A stretch of DNA of 64,000 bases from Sphingomonas lutea (GTDB taxonomy: Bacteria; Pseudomonadota; Alphaproteobacteria; Sphingomonadales; Sphingomonadaceae), in NCBI RefSeq assembly GCF_014396785.1, contig NZ_CP060718.1, forward strand, positions 764,501 to 828,500, read 5' to 3'. The notes under the pieces are model-generated. The model did no database searches. It was not told the origin of the DNA and saw only the letters and a program-made list of their open reading frames with translations. Each line of letters opens with the position of its first letter. Within the stretch, counting starts at the first letter, position 1. Positions 27,603 to 36,388 of the stretch are shown here, piece by piece. The translations under genes and the position numbers were made by a program.

Positions 27603-27992
27603 ATGGCCCAGGCACCGCAGCGTCTTCGCAGGCGCGAACGCAAGAATATCACGGCCGGCGTCGCCCACGTGAACGCCAGCTTCAACAATACGATGATCAC
27701 CATCACCGACGCGCAGGGCAATGCGATTGCCTGGTCGAGCGCGGGAATGATGGGCTTCAAGGGCAGCCGCAAGTCGACGCCCTATGCCGCGCAGGTCGCG
27801 GCCGAGGACGCCGGCAAGAAGGCCGCCGACCACGGCGTCCGCACGCTCGAGGTCGAGGTCAAGGGTCCGGGTTCGGGCCGCGAAAGCGCGCTTCGGGCGC
27901 TGCAGGCGGTCGGCTTCCAGATCACCTCGATCCGCGACGTCACGCCGATCCCGCACAATGGGGTCCGGCCGAGCAAGCGCCGGAGAGTCTAA
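27603..27992 (+). CDS. rpsK: 30S ribosomal protein S11
   Basis: S11 of the small-subunit platform, 129 residues. [21 protein letters not shown] and the C-terminal [17 protein letters not shown] are diagnostic. It follows rpsM after 51 bases and is in turn followed by rpoA, the standard alpha-operon order. Confidence 0.98.
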   Translation: MAQAPQRLRRRERKNITAGVAHVNASFNNTMITITDAQGNAIAWSSAGMMGFKGSRKSTPYAAQVAAEDAGKKAADHGVRTLEVEVKGPGSGRESALRALQAVGFQITSIRDVTPIPHNGVRPSKRRRV

Positions 27993-28077
27993 GGGTTTCG
28001 CTCAAAGTGGTACTTTGAGCGAGGTTAGAAAAGTAAGAGAAACAGAGGGTTAGCCCTCTATCTGCCAAGGGATGAAC

Positions 28078-29148
28078 ATGGCCGTCAACGCAAAGAACTG
28101 GCAGGAACTGAAGAAGCCCAACGCGCTCGAGCGCAAGCAATCGGGTGGCGATGCACGCCGCCGCGCCGTCTTCGTCGCCGAGCCGCTCGAGCGTGGCTTC
28201 GGCATGACGCTCGGCAATTCGCTGCGCCGCGTGCTGCTGAGCTCGCTCCAGGGCGCCGCCGTCACCTCGATCAAGATCGACGGCGTGCTCCACGAATTCT
28301 CGAGCCTTGCGGGCGTTCGCGAAGACGTCACCGACATCGTGCTGAACGTCAAGCAGATCGCGCTGCGCATGGAAGGCGAAGGCCCCAAGCGGCTGCACCT
28401 GAGCGCGACCGGACCGGCGGAAGTCACGGCGGGCATGATCGCCACCGCGGGCGACATCGAGGTCACCAACCCCGACCTCGTCATCTGCCACCTCGACGAC
28501 GGTGCGACGCTCAACATGGAGCTGACCGCGGACATCGGCAAAGGCTACCAGCCCGCCGCCGCCAACCGCCCGGCAGACGCGCCGATCGGCCTGATCCCGG
28601 TCGATGCGCTTTATTCGCCGGTGCGCCAGGTCGCGTACAAGGTCGAGAACACCCGCGTCGGACAGGAGCTCGATTACGACAAGCTCAACCTGACGATCGA
28701 AACCGACGGCACCGTCAGCCCGGAAGACGCGCTCGCTTATGCCGCGCGCATCCTTCAGGACCAGCTGCAGTTGTTTGTCCACTTCGACGACAGCCAGGTG
28801 CGCATGGCGCCGTCGCCGATGATCGGCGCGACCGCCGCGATGCCGGTCGAAACGCAGGCCGACACCAACCAGCTCAACCGCTATCTTCTCAAGAAGGTCG
28901 ACGAGCTGGAGCTGTCGGTCCGTTCGGCCAACTGCCTCAAGAACGACAACATCATCTACATCGGCGACCTCGTCCAGAAGACCGAGGCCGAGATGCTGCG
29001 GACGCCGAACTTTGGCCGCAAGAGCCTCAACGAGATCAAGGAAGTCCTGGCCTCGATGGGCCTGCGCCTCGGCATGGACATCCCCGGCTGGCCACCCGAG
29101 AATATCGAGGAAATGGCCAAGAAGCTGGAACAGGAAATGCTCGGCTAG
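28078..29148 (+). CDS. rpoA: RNA polymerase subunit alpha
   Basis: Assembly platform of RNA polymerase, 356 residues. The N-terminal dimerisation domain contains [17 protein letters not shown]; the C-terminal domain, which binds UP elements and activators, contains [16 protein letters not shown] and [13 protein letters not shown]. The ATG at 28078 is preferred to the one at 28072 because the AAGGGA at 28065-28070 is spaced correctly only for the former. A terminator follows directly, and the usual next gene rplQ is missing. Confidence 0.97.
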   Translation: MAVNAKNWQELKKPNALERKQSGGDARRRAVFVAEPLERGFGMTLGNSLRRVLLSSLQGAAVTSIKIDGVLHEFSSLAGVREDVTDIVLNVKQIALRMEGEGPKRLHLSATGPAEVTAGMIATAGDIEVTNPDLVICHLDDGATLNMELTADIGKGYQPAAANRPADAPIGLIPVDALYSPVRQVAYKVENTRVGQELDYDKLNLTIETDGTVSPEDALAYAARILQDQLQLFVHFDDSQVRMAPSPMIGATAAMPVETQADTNQLNRYLLKKVDELELSVRSANCLKNDNIIYIGDLVQKTEAEMLRTPNFGRKSLNEIKEVLASMGLRLGMDIPGWPPENIEEMAKKLEQEMLG

Positions 29149-29182
29149 TCCGGAGTTTTTTCAAGGGTTCCCGAAGTTCGAA

Positions 29183-29212
29183 GGGCCGCTCCGGAAGGGG
29201 CGGCCCTTTTTG
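29183..29212 (+). terminator. Rho-independent terminator after rpoA
   Basis: GGGCCGC (29183-29189) pairs with GCGGCCC (29200-29206) around a ten-base loop, followed by five T. It closes the rpsM-rpsK-rpoA unit about 35 bases after the stop. Confidence 0.85.
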
Positions 29213-29296
29213 TTGCATGCCACGCAATGGAGCCAAGCGTGCCGTCGGGGGTTGTGCCCGCTGACTCAAGGTAAAACGAGAACAGGGAGAGAAGAT

Positions 29297-29539
29297 ATGC
29301 GCGCTTTATTTCTGGCCGCCGGTGCGGTGCTTACGCTTTCGGCCTGCAGCCCGGGTGACGATGCGGTCAACAACGAACAGAATGACAACATGATGGCCGA
29401 CAATATGATGGTCGATCAGAATGCGGCGATGACCGGCGGCATGGACGCCAACATGGCGACCAACGCGACGACCGAAAACATGATGATGAATGACATGATG
29501 ACCAACGAGGCGGACACGAACCTTGCCAATGGCATGTGA
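29297..29539 (+). CDS. Small Met/Asn-rich lipoprotein
   Basis: 80-residue predicted lipoprotein. The signal [17 protein letters not shown] has a good lipobox (LSAC, Cys17) and a GGGAGA ribosome site ahead of the ATG. The mature part of 64 residues is low-complexity: 13 methionines, many in MM or MMM runs ([24 protein letters not shown]), with abundant Asn, Asp and Thr and almost no Lys or Arg. No domain is recognised. Met clusters of this type bind Cu(I)/Ag(I) in periplasmic copper proteins, but that role here is inference only. It is flanked by terminators on both sides, so it is transcribed alone. Confidence 0.8.
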   Translation: MRALFLAAGAVLTLSACSPGDDAVNNEQNDNMMADNMMVDQNAAMTGGMDANMATNATTENMMMNDMMTNEADTNLANGM

Positions 29540-29578
29540 TTGACGTTCAGCAATGCCGCGCAAGCGGTTGTGGCAAGG

Positions 29579-29610
29579 GCGCCCGGCGATGGCCGGGCGC
29601 TCTTTGCTTT
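29579..29610 (+). terminator. Rho-independent terminator after the Met-rich lipoprotein
   Basis: A nine-base-pair stem, GCGCCCGGC (29579-29587) with GCCGGGCGC (29592-29600), four-base loop, followed by TCTTTGCTTT. About 40 bases after the lipoprotein stop. Confidence 0.75.
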
Positions 29611-29826
29611 GTCCCGCAACGATCCTTGGACCCCCGCAGGTCATCAGTCCGTCCACAGGTGGATATCCCCGCTAGGACGCAGGCGATTCACTTCGCGTAA
29701 ACCGCGACAATCACCCCCGTGTTGGAGCCGGACGCGGCGATTCCTGCGGCCAGTCGAGCTGGATTCGACCGCGAAAGCGACGAAGCTTCAAGCTCTTACG
29801 ACTCGCGTGAGCTTGGGGGAGGGCAC

Positions 29827-30944
29827 ATGGCTAGCACGACGCGTCCGACGCATTACGACGTCCTTGGACTGAAGCCGACTGCAACGGCCGACGACATCGA
29901 CCGGGCCTTTGCGCGCGAGATCGTTCGGCCACGGCCTCTTGGTGGACTCGCCCAGATTGGCGTGGCGCATGCAACGCTAAGAGACCCGGCCAAGCGCCGT
30001 TCCTACGACCAGTCGATCGGCCTGTTCAGTAAGCCTGCCCCTGTCATGACGATGAGCTATAGCGGCTGGGTGACCGCCGCGGCGCCGGTCGTTCGAACGC
30101 CGCCTGTCACGGCGGGCGTCACGCGCACGACAGTGGCGCCAGCTGCGGCAAGCGAGCCAGCCGATGCGCCCGCGCGCGAGACGTTTATTGCGGCCTCGCT
30201 TCGCGCATTGGCCGATCCGGAGCCTTTGGTGCGCAGCGCGCCCGAGGCGGTGGTCCCGGCGCGGCCGCCGATCGCCACCCGCGAAGAGATCGTGCTTCCA
30301 GACATCGAGGTGCAGGATTCGCCCATCGCCTGGCGGCGGCCGGCGATCATCGGCGGCGGGCTTACGCTTGCCGCGGTCCTGTTCGGCGCCTGGGCCGGAT
30401 CGACGGTCGGCGACCCCGCGGCGCCCGTCGATGAAGAGGCGGAGGTCGCGGTGACCACGGCCGTCCCGGCGGCCAGGGTACGTACCGGCCAGGCGGCTTC
30501 GTCGGCCATTTCATCCACCGGTCTGCCGTCCAGGTCGGATCCGGTGGAAACGCCGAAAGCCGCGCGATACGCCAGCGTCCGGCTCGCCCAGGCTGCTCCG
30601 CCCACGTCGCCCCGCCCAGTGGCCCTTACCCCCCAGGAGGAGCAGGAACTGGCCGGCGGCGGCTTCGTCGAGAGTGCGACCGGCCAAGCCGCGACGGTTG
30701 CCGAAGCGATCGCGCCAGCCGCAACAGCGGCGGAAGCCGCCGCACGTCCCGCCAAGCTTCCGCTTTCGGGGCGGACCATCGCGCGGACGATCGGGCGCAT
30801 CGGCTATGCCTGCGGCTCCGTCGCGTCGATCGCCGAGGTCGACGGCAGCGCGGGCATGTTCAAGGTGACCTGCGCTTCGGGGATAGCTATCAGGCGCGTC
30901 CGGTCCGCGGCCGCTACCATTTCCGCCGCTGGGGCCGGAACTAG
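29827..30944 (+). CDS. J-domain-like membrane protein (frame break near the C-terminus)
   Basis: From the ATG at 29827, after GGGGGAGGG. Residues 6-65 resemble a J-domain (THYDVLGLKPTATADDIDRAF through DPAKRRSYDQSIG), but the loop that should carry HPD reads RPRP, so DnaK stimulation is unlikely. A Pro/Ala-rich linker, one membrane helix near residue 180 (AIIGGGLTLAAVLFGAWAG) and a C-terminal domain (IARTIGRIGYACGSVASI) follow. At a G4 run (30879-30882) the frame slips: as written it runs on into the sigma-factor gene, whereas one extra G gives SGDSYQARPVRGRYHFRRWG and a stop at 30944. I treat the second reading as correct, giving about 372 residues, and the apparent fusion to the sigma factor as artefact. 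Confidence 0.7.
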
Positions 30945-31059
30945 CGCGACCCGCATTCCCGCGGCGAAAAGTCGTCGCCGATATGTTACGGCTTTCCCAG
31001 GCACCATTGTCTGGGCGGGGAAAGGCCGGGATAAATTGTCGGGGAATGCGCTTCACCAC

Positions 31060-31632
31060 ATGGAGAACGAGGCAGCGCTACATGCTTGGTTCTGCCACGA
31101 GGTGCTTCCCCTGGAGCGCGCACTGACCGGCTTCATTCGACGCAATTGGAGGGTCGCTGACGACGTGACCGATCTTCGGCAGGACATTTATGAGCGGGCA
31201 TTGGCGGGCGCGCGCGGCGCGATCCCGATGAATACCCGCGCTTATCTGTTCACGGTCGCGCGCAATCATCTGATCAACCAGGCGAAGCGCGGCCAGGTCG
31301 TGTCGATCGAGCTGGTCGCCGACATGTCCGCGCTGGAATCCGATTTCGACCGGTTCGGCACCGAGCGCCAGCTGAGCGCGCGCGAGGAATTGCGCCGGAC
31401 GCAGCAGGGGCTCGACCAATTGCCGCCGCGCTGCCGCCAAGTGGTGTGGTTGCGCAAGGTGGAAGGCCTGTCCACCAAGGAGACGGCGGAGCGGCTGGGC
31501 GTGACCGTCGACACGGTCGAAAAGCAGATTACGCAGGGCATGCGCGCGCTGGTCGATTACATGCTTGGCGGAAGCGGCAAGATCCGCCGCCCGGCAAGCC
31601 CGGCCGCGCGGTCGCGGAGCGAATTGCAATGA
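31060..31632 (+). CDS. ECF RNA polymerase sigma factor, FecI-like
   Basis: 190-residue group IV sigma factor with region 2 (DVTDLRQDIYERAL and YLFTVARNHLINQAKR) and region 4 (LPPRCRQVVWLRKVEGLSTKETAERLGVTVDTVEKQI), which bind the -10 and -35 elements. The start is the ATG at 31060; a TTG at 31036 is also in frame. Its stop overlaps the ATG of the FecR-like anti-sigma gene (ATGA), the usual FecI-FecR pairing. Such pairs respond to a TonB-dependent receptor, but none is adjacent; the nearest in the window is at 49.6 kb. Confidence 0.92.
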   Translation: MENEAALHAWFCHEVLPLERALTGFIRRNWRVADDVTDLRQDIYERALAGARGAIPMNTRAYLFTVARNHLINQAKRGQVVSIELVADMSALESDFDRFGTERQLSAREELRRTQQGLDQLPPRCRQVVWLRKVEGLSTKETAERLGVTVDTVEKQITQGMRALVDYMLGGSGKIRRPASPAARSRSELQ

Positions 31633-33269
31633 GCCGCGCCGCACAGATCGAAGAGCTCGCCGCCCACTGGGTCCTGCGCCGCGAGGAGCGGTCGTGGGAC
31701 GAGGCCGATGAAGCGCAGTTCGCAGCGTGGATGGATGAATCCGACGCGCACAAGGTCGCATTCTGGCGTCTCGAAAACGGCTGGAGGGCCGCCGACCGTA
31801 TCGCATCGATCGGCGCTCCGCCGCGCTTGGTGCACGATGGTTTCCGTTCCATCGCCTGGACCAAGCCGCTTGCGCTGGCTGCGTCCCTGCTGCTCGTCTT
31901 CACGCTTATCGTGATGCAGACGGGCCTGCCCTTCGGCGGCACGTCGGCGCCGCTGTCGAGCGCCAAGTTCGAAACCGGCGTCGGTGGCCACAAGGTCGTC
32001 AGCCTGGGCGACGGGAGCCGGGTCGAGCTCAATACCGACACGATCATCAAGGCGGCGGTGGATGAGGACAGCCGCGCCGTGTGGCTGCATCGCGGCGAGG
32101 CCTTTTTCGATGTTGCCAAGCAGCCGGGCCAGAAGTTCGTCATCTACGCCGGCGCGCGGACCATCACCGTGCTGGGCACGAAATTTTCCGTCCGGCGGAA
32201 CGGCGCCGAAGTCGTCGTCGCGGTGCTGGAAGGACGTGTGCGGGTAGAAGACGCGCCGGCCTTCGGCGCGGACCGCGAAGCGACGATCACGGCCGGCGAC
32301 ATCGCGATTGCCAAGAACGGCAATACGGTGGTGACCAAGTCGGCCGAGGCGGTGCAGTCGCAGCTGGCCTGGCGCGAGGGGCTGTTGAAGTTCGACGGCG
32401 TCACGCTGGCCAGCGCCGCGCAGCAGTTCAATCGCTACAACCGCAAGCAGTTGGTGATCGGGGACGTCGATGCGTCGGGTCTGCTCATCGAGGGCATCTT
32501 CCGGGCGCGCAACGTCGATGCCTTCGCGCGCCTTCTGCAAAATGCCTATGGCTTGAACGTGCAGGACGAGTCGGGGCGGTTCGTCCTGTCGTCGCGCCGG
32601 ATGGCGAGCAAGACCTTGCCCAAGCAGATCCGGCCCGAGCTGCTGGCGCCGCAGCGGGCCAGCGACGCGGCGACCGATACGGGCCCGGACTGCGGCACGG
32701 GCGGATCGGGCTGCGCGGTCATCCCGCTGTCGGCGCCCGCCCCGCGGGTCCAGACGGCATCGCAAACGACCAAGGCGATCCGCGAGGGGCGCAACTGGGA
32801 CGTGCTGCACAAGCTCTATCCGGCGCGTGCCCTTGCGGCGGGTGAGGAAGGGCTGGTCGGCTTCACCGTCAGGCTCGATTCGCGCGGCAACCCGATGAGC
32901 TGCAAGATCACCCACACCAGCGGACATCCGCTGCTGGACATGGAAACGTGCAAGCTGATCCTGGTCAATGCAGTGTTCAAGAAGCCCGCCGGCGTCACCG
33001 GCTCGCAGCAGCGCGCCTATGAAGGCGTTGTGAACTGGAAGCTGCCGACGACGCCGCTGACCGCCGTTCCGGCGGTGCCCAAGGTCATCGCGGAGGCGCA
33101 GGCGCCGGAGGAACTGGTCTGCAAGCGCGTGCAGCGGACGGGATCCAATATTCCATCCGAACGGCAGTGCATGCCCAAGTCGGAATGGCTGAAGGCGTCG
33201 GAGAGTTCGAAGCGCGCCTACATCGATACGGCGCGGCGAAACTGCGGGGGCACCGCAGACTGCTATTAA
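31629..33269 (+). CDS. FecR-like anti-sigma regulator fused to a TonB C-terminal-like domain
   Basis: 546 residues. The N-terminal DUF4880-type cytoplasmic segment (AAHWVLRREERSWDEADEAQFAAWMDES) is followed by one membrane helix (about 79-98) and the periplasmic FecR domain (GDGSRVELNTDT, GEAFFDVA, VLGTKFSVRR, VLEGRVRV). A DUF4974/STN-like segment comes next (FNRYNRKQLVIGDVDASGLLIEGIF). FecR proteins normally end there. This one continues with a TonB C-terminal-type domain (GLVGFTVRLDSRGNPMSCKITHTSGHPLLD) and a Cys-containing tail (VCKRVQRTGSNIP, QCMPKSEWLKASE). It should control the preceding sigma factor; the extra domain suggests contact with a TonB-dependent receptor or cell envelope. Confidence 0.85.
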   Translation: MSRAAQIEELAAHWVLRREERSWDEADEAQFAAWMDESDAHKVAFWRLENGWRAADRIASIGAPPRLVHDGFRSIAWTKPLALAASLLLVFTLIVMQTGLPFGGTSAPLSSAKFETGVGGHKVVSLGDGSRVELNTDTIIKAAVDEDSRAVWLHRGEAFFDVAKQPGQKFVIYAGARTITVLGTKFSVRRNGAEVVVAVLEGRVRVEDAPAFGADREATITAGDIAIAKNGNTVVTKSAEAVQSQLAWREGLLKFDGVTLASAAQQFNRYNRKQLVIGDVDASGLLIEGIFRARNVDAFARLLQNAYGLNVQDESGRFVLSSRRMASKTLPKQIRPELLAPQRASDAATDTGPDCGTGGSGCAVIPLSAPAPRVQTASQTTKAIREGRNWDVLHKLYPARALAAGEEGLVGFTVRLDSRGNPMSCKITHTSGHPLLDMETCKLILVNAVFKKPAGVTGSQQRAYEGVVNWKLPTTPLTAVPAVPKVIAEAQAPEELVCKRVQRTGSNIPSERQCMPKSEWLKASESSKRAYIDTARRNCGGTADCY

Positions 33270-33350
33270 GCCGGCGCGCAAAGCGTGCCGCATTGGGACA
33301 GGCTACACCAGCGCATTGCGGCTGCGGACGCCGACCGGCACCACGCCGCC

Positions 33351-33605
33351 ATGATCGCCGCATCCGCCATGATCTTTCTCGCGCAAGCCGTAACTCCGTG
33401 CACAACTGCCGGATTGCCGCGGCTCGGCGGCGGCGCGGTGCTGTTGCGTCCAGTGACCGGAGAGGTGACGATCCCGTTCCTCCAGTTGGGGCCGACAACC
33501 AGCGTCCGCGCACGGCCGGACACGATCCAGCAAGCCGGAGCTGACCGCCCCTCGTCGGAACGCGGGGCCGTAGGGCAATGCGAGGCGGTCATCTCCATCG
33601 CCTGA
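33351..33605 (+). CDS. Possible small secreted protein
   Basis: 84-codon open frame whose first residues (MIAASAMIFLAQAVTP) resemble a signal peptide, followed by a chain with no recognised domain (GGGAVLLRPVTGEVTIPFLQLGP). It fills most of the gap between the FecR gene and the next small gene. No clear ribosome binding site is visible. Weak evidence. Confidence 0.3.
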   Translation: MIAASAMIFLAQAVTPCTTAGLPRLGGGAVLLRPVTGEVTIPFLQLGPTTSVRARPDTIQQAGADRPSSERGAVGQCEAVISIA

Positions 33606-33694
33606 CGCGCCGACTTGCACCGTGAATGCGTCCGCCTGAACTTTCGTCCCTCCAAGCGTCAGCTATTCTAGTGCGCGAATTCAGGAGTGGCGTA

Positions 33695-33961
33695 ATGGCG
33701 TGGATGATTGGCCGAGCCGAGGCGATGGCCGACCCCGATGGGGCGCGGCGCAAGGTGCTGGCGAAGCTTCACGGCCTGACCGAGGTCGACGACCCGGAAA
33801 GCCTGGTGGTGCCGATCCTGATCGACGCCATGCTGCTGGTCGAATCCTATCGCGGCGCGCGCCACCAGGTGACGTTCCTGCCCGAGCTGACGCGCAACGT
33901 CGACGCCTTGCTCCGCGAACTCGACATCATCGAGAAAACCAAGGCCTGGGCAAGCGAGTGA
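33695..33961 (+). CDS. Conserved hypothetical small protein
   Basis: 88-residue soluble, probably helical protein with no recognised motif (AEAMADPDGARRKVLAKLHGL, LVVPILIDAMLLVESYRG). The ATG at 33695 is preceded by AGGAG at a suitable distance, which together with neighbour-like codon use supports a real gene. It converges on lptG with nine bases between. Function unknown. Confidence 0.6.
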   Translation: MAWMIGRAEAMADPDGARRKVLAKLHGLTEVDDPESLVVPILIDAMLLVESYRGARHQVTFLPELTRNVDALLRELDIIEKTKAWASE

Positions 33962-33970
33962 ATTCGACGG

Positions 33971-35074
33971 TCACTCTTCGCTTCGGACGAGGACGGTTTC
34001 GCCGATCAGAAGGAAGAGGAAGAATGGTGCCCAAGCGGCGATCAGCGGCGAGTAAGCGCCGGCATTGCCCATCGCCAGGCTGAAATTGTCCGCGACGAAA
34101 TAAGCAAAACCGAGCGCCATGCCGAGCGCGGCGCGCAGCAGGACCTGACCCGAACGGGCAAGCCCGAATGCCGCGACCGCCGCGAGCAGGGGCATCAGCA
34201 GGGTCGAGAGCGGTCCGGAAATCTTGTGTGCAAGGCCGGCGCGTGCCTCGTCGGCGGAGCGTCCCGCCTCCTCCAACTGACGGATGCGCGTTTTCAGCGT
34301 CCAATAATCAAGCTCGCTCGGATTGACCTTTGCGAGGGTCATCTGGCCGGGCGTGACGCCCGCCAAGCCAGGCATTTGCGGCACGCGCCTGACAACATTC
34401 ATCTCGGCATCGTAGATGCGCACATCGGTCAGCAGCCAGTCGCCGGAGTCGGGGCGGGGCACGCCGCGATCCGCTTCGATCACGCGATGGAGGATGCCGC
34501 CCGTACGGTCATAGATCTCGATCCGCTCGGCATGGAAGCGGGCGCCGCTGCCCGCGACATGACCGGCGCGGATCAGGTCGTCGCCCTGGAGCAGCCAGAC
34601 GTTGCTGAGGATCCCGCTTTCCGGCGGGATGGGACGATATTCATTGTCGGACCAGGCGGTCACGGCCCGCGCCGACTTCACCACCACCGTTTCGTTGAAG
34701 GCGAAGAGGATGGCGGCAATGCCGAGGCTGGTGACGACCAGCGGCGCAAGGATCTGGTGGGCGGAAATGCCCGCCGCCTTCATCGCCACGACTTCGCTGT
34801 TCTGGTTGAGGCCGACGAAGGCGATGAGCGCGCCGAGCAGCACCGAGAAGGGCAGGAAGCGCGAAATCAGGAGCGGGATGCGCAAGGCGACGTAGCGCCA
34901 CAATTCCGCATCGCCGTTGCCCTCGACCGCCAGGATCTTGCCCGATTCCCCGAGGAGATCGAGGGTCATGAGGATGAGGACGAGCGCCACCAGCACGGCC
35001 AGGCTGCGCGTCAGGAACAGCTTCGCCATGTACAGCGCCAGCTGCCGCGAAGGGAAGAATTGCAGGTTGATCAC
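33971..35074 (-). CDS. lptG: LPS export permease LptG (YjgQ)
   Basis: Half of the LptFG permease that, with LptB, extracts lipopolysaccharide (or a related lipid) from the inner membrane. 367 residues: three N-terminal membrane helices, a periplasmic beta-jellyroll of the LptA/C type (about 120-270) and three C-terminal helices (PLLAAVAAFGLARSGQ onward). The GTG at 35074 overlaps the lptF stop (GTGA), so the pair is translationally coupled. Sphingomonads are known for glycosphingolipids in place of much or all LPS, so the cargo here is open. Confidence 0.93.
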   Translation of the reverse strand: MINLQFFPSRQLALYMAKLFLTRSLAVLVALVLILMTLDLLGESGKILAVEGNGDAELWRYVALRIPLLISRFLPFSVLLGALIAFVGLNQNSEVVAMKAAGISAHQILAPLVVTSLGIAAILFAFNETVVVKSARAVTAWSDNEYRPIPPESGILSNVWLLQGDDLIRAGHVAGSGARFHAERIEIYDRTGGILHRVIEADRGVPRPDSGDWLLTDVRIYDAEMNVVRRVPQMPGLAGVTPGQMTLAKVNPSELDYWTLKTRIRQLEEAGRSADEARAGLAHKISGPLSTLLMPLLAAVAAFGLARSGQVLLRAALGMALGFAYFVADNFSLAMGNAGAYSPLIAAWAPFFLFLLIGETVLVRSEE

Positions 35075-36291
35075 GCCGGCTTCGGCCCTCGCGTTGCGCG
35101 GCGCAGCGCTTTGCCGAGCTTGGCAAAGAACCGCTCGAGCGCGCCGATCGGCTGCCCGCCAGGGCGATGGGCGAGGACGTGATACATCCAGACGATCAAG
35201 ACGGAGAGCAGGACGAGGGGCACCCATAAAGCGAGGATCGGATCGAGCCGCCCTTGGGAGCCCGCCTGCTCGGCATATTGATTGACCTTGTGATAGGCGA
35301 CGACGATCAGGATGCCGATGAAAATGCCGAGCGCGCTGCTGCTGCGCTTCGGCGGCACCGCGAGCGCCACCGCGAGCAGGGGCAGCATCAGCATCATGAT
35401 CACTTCGACGATGCGGAAGTTAAGCGTCGCTTGCGCTTCGAGCATCTGCTCTTGCGAACTGGCGCCGCCGCCATAGCCGACCCGCCAGAGCTCATGAAGG
35501 TAGAGCTCGTCCGATTCATTGACGCCGCGAATGCGGAACTGGTCGATCACGGGAAGGCTGATCGGCAGATCGTAGCTGTCGAAGGCGAGGGTGCGCGGCG
35601 TGCTGAACTTCGCCGAATCCTGGATCAGCCGGCCGCGTTCGAGGCGGAAGAGGATGGTGTCTTCATCGTCGGTCGCGAGGAACTGACCGTGCTCGGCCGT
35701 GGCGGCGACGGACATCCCACCGTCGTTCATCTGGACGAAGATGCCGTGAAGGCGCGTCCCGTCATCCTCGCTGCGGTCAATGCGCAAGGTGAGATTGCGG
35801 CCGAGCCGGTTGAATTCCCCCACCTTGATGGCCGCGCCCAGCGCCCCCGACTTGAGGTCGAAGCGCAACCCTTCGTAGCGATAGTGCGAGGCGGGCTCGA
35901 CATAGCCGACGATGGCGAGGTTCAGGAACATCAGGGGGACCGCGTAGAAATAGGGCACGCGAAGCAGCCGGCCGTAACCCACGCCAATGCCCTTCAGCGC
36001 ATCGAGCTCCGATGAAAGCGCCAGCTTGCGAAAGGCGAGCAGGATGCCGAGCATCAGGCCGATGGGGATGCCCAACGCCAGATATTCGGGCAGTAGGTTG
36101 GCGAGCATGCGCCATACGACGCTGACCGGGCCGCCGGCATCGACCACATATTGGAACAGCCGGAGCATCTTATCGAGCACGAGCAGCATCGCCGCGAGGA
36201 TCAGCGAGCCGATCAGCGGAATCGCGATCTGTCGCGCAAGATAGCGGTCAATAAGGGCGACGCCCGGCACGTTCTGTCGTTCCAGCACCAT
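35071..36291 (-). CDS. lptF: LPS export permease LptF (YjgP)
   Basis: Partner of LptG. 406 residues with the family layout: helices near DRYLARQIAIPLIGSLILAAMLLVLDKML, the LALGIPIGLMLGILLAFRKLALSSEL coupling region, a periplasmic jellyroll with RLHGIFVQM, and C-terminal helices (LMLPLLAVALAVPPKRSS). The ATG at 36291 is used; a GTG at 36270 is equally in frame and lies closer to the conserved DRYLAR. It is divergent from the lipid kinase, so a shared promoter region of about 100 bases separates the transport and kinase genes. Confidence 0.92.
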   Translation of the reverse strand: MVLERQNVPGVALIDRYLARQIAIPLIGSLILAAMLLVLDKMLRLFQYVVDAGGPVSVVWRMLANLLPEYLALGIPIGLMLGILLAFRKLALSSELDALKGIGVGYGRLLRVPYFYAVPLMFLNLAIVGYVEPASHYRYEGLRFDLKSGALGAAIKVGEFNRLGRNLTLRIDRSEDDGTRLHGIFVQMNDGGMSVAATAEHGQFLATDDEDTILFRLERGRLIQDSAKFSTPRTLAFDSYDLPISLPVIDQFRIRGVNESDELYLHELWRVGYGGGASSQEQMLEAQATLNFRIVEVIMMLMLPLLAVALAVPPKRSSSALGIFIGILIVVAYHKVNQYAEQAGSQGRLDPILALWVPLVLLSVLIVWMYHVLAHRPGGQPIGALERFFAKLGKALRRATRGPKPA

Positions 36292-36388
36292 GATTTGGCC
36301 GCAAACACGACCGAAGTTGCACGACGGGCCGGACCATCTTCGGAAGGGCGTGCCCGCGTCGACGTATAGCGGAACGGTAGCTGAATTC

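Noticed and set aside
29719..31632. A 637-residue J-domain/sigma-factor fusion protein
   Set aside because: It depends on a probable one-base loss in a G run; the alternative frame gives a proper C-terminus and stop at 30944.
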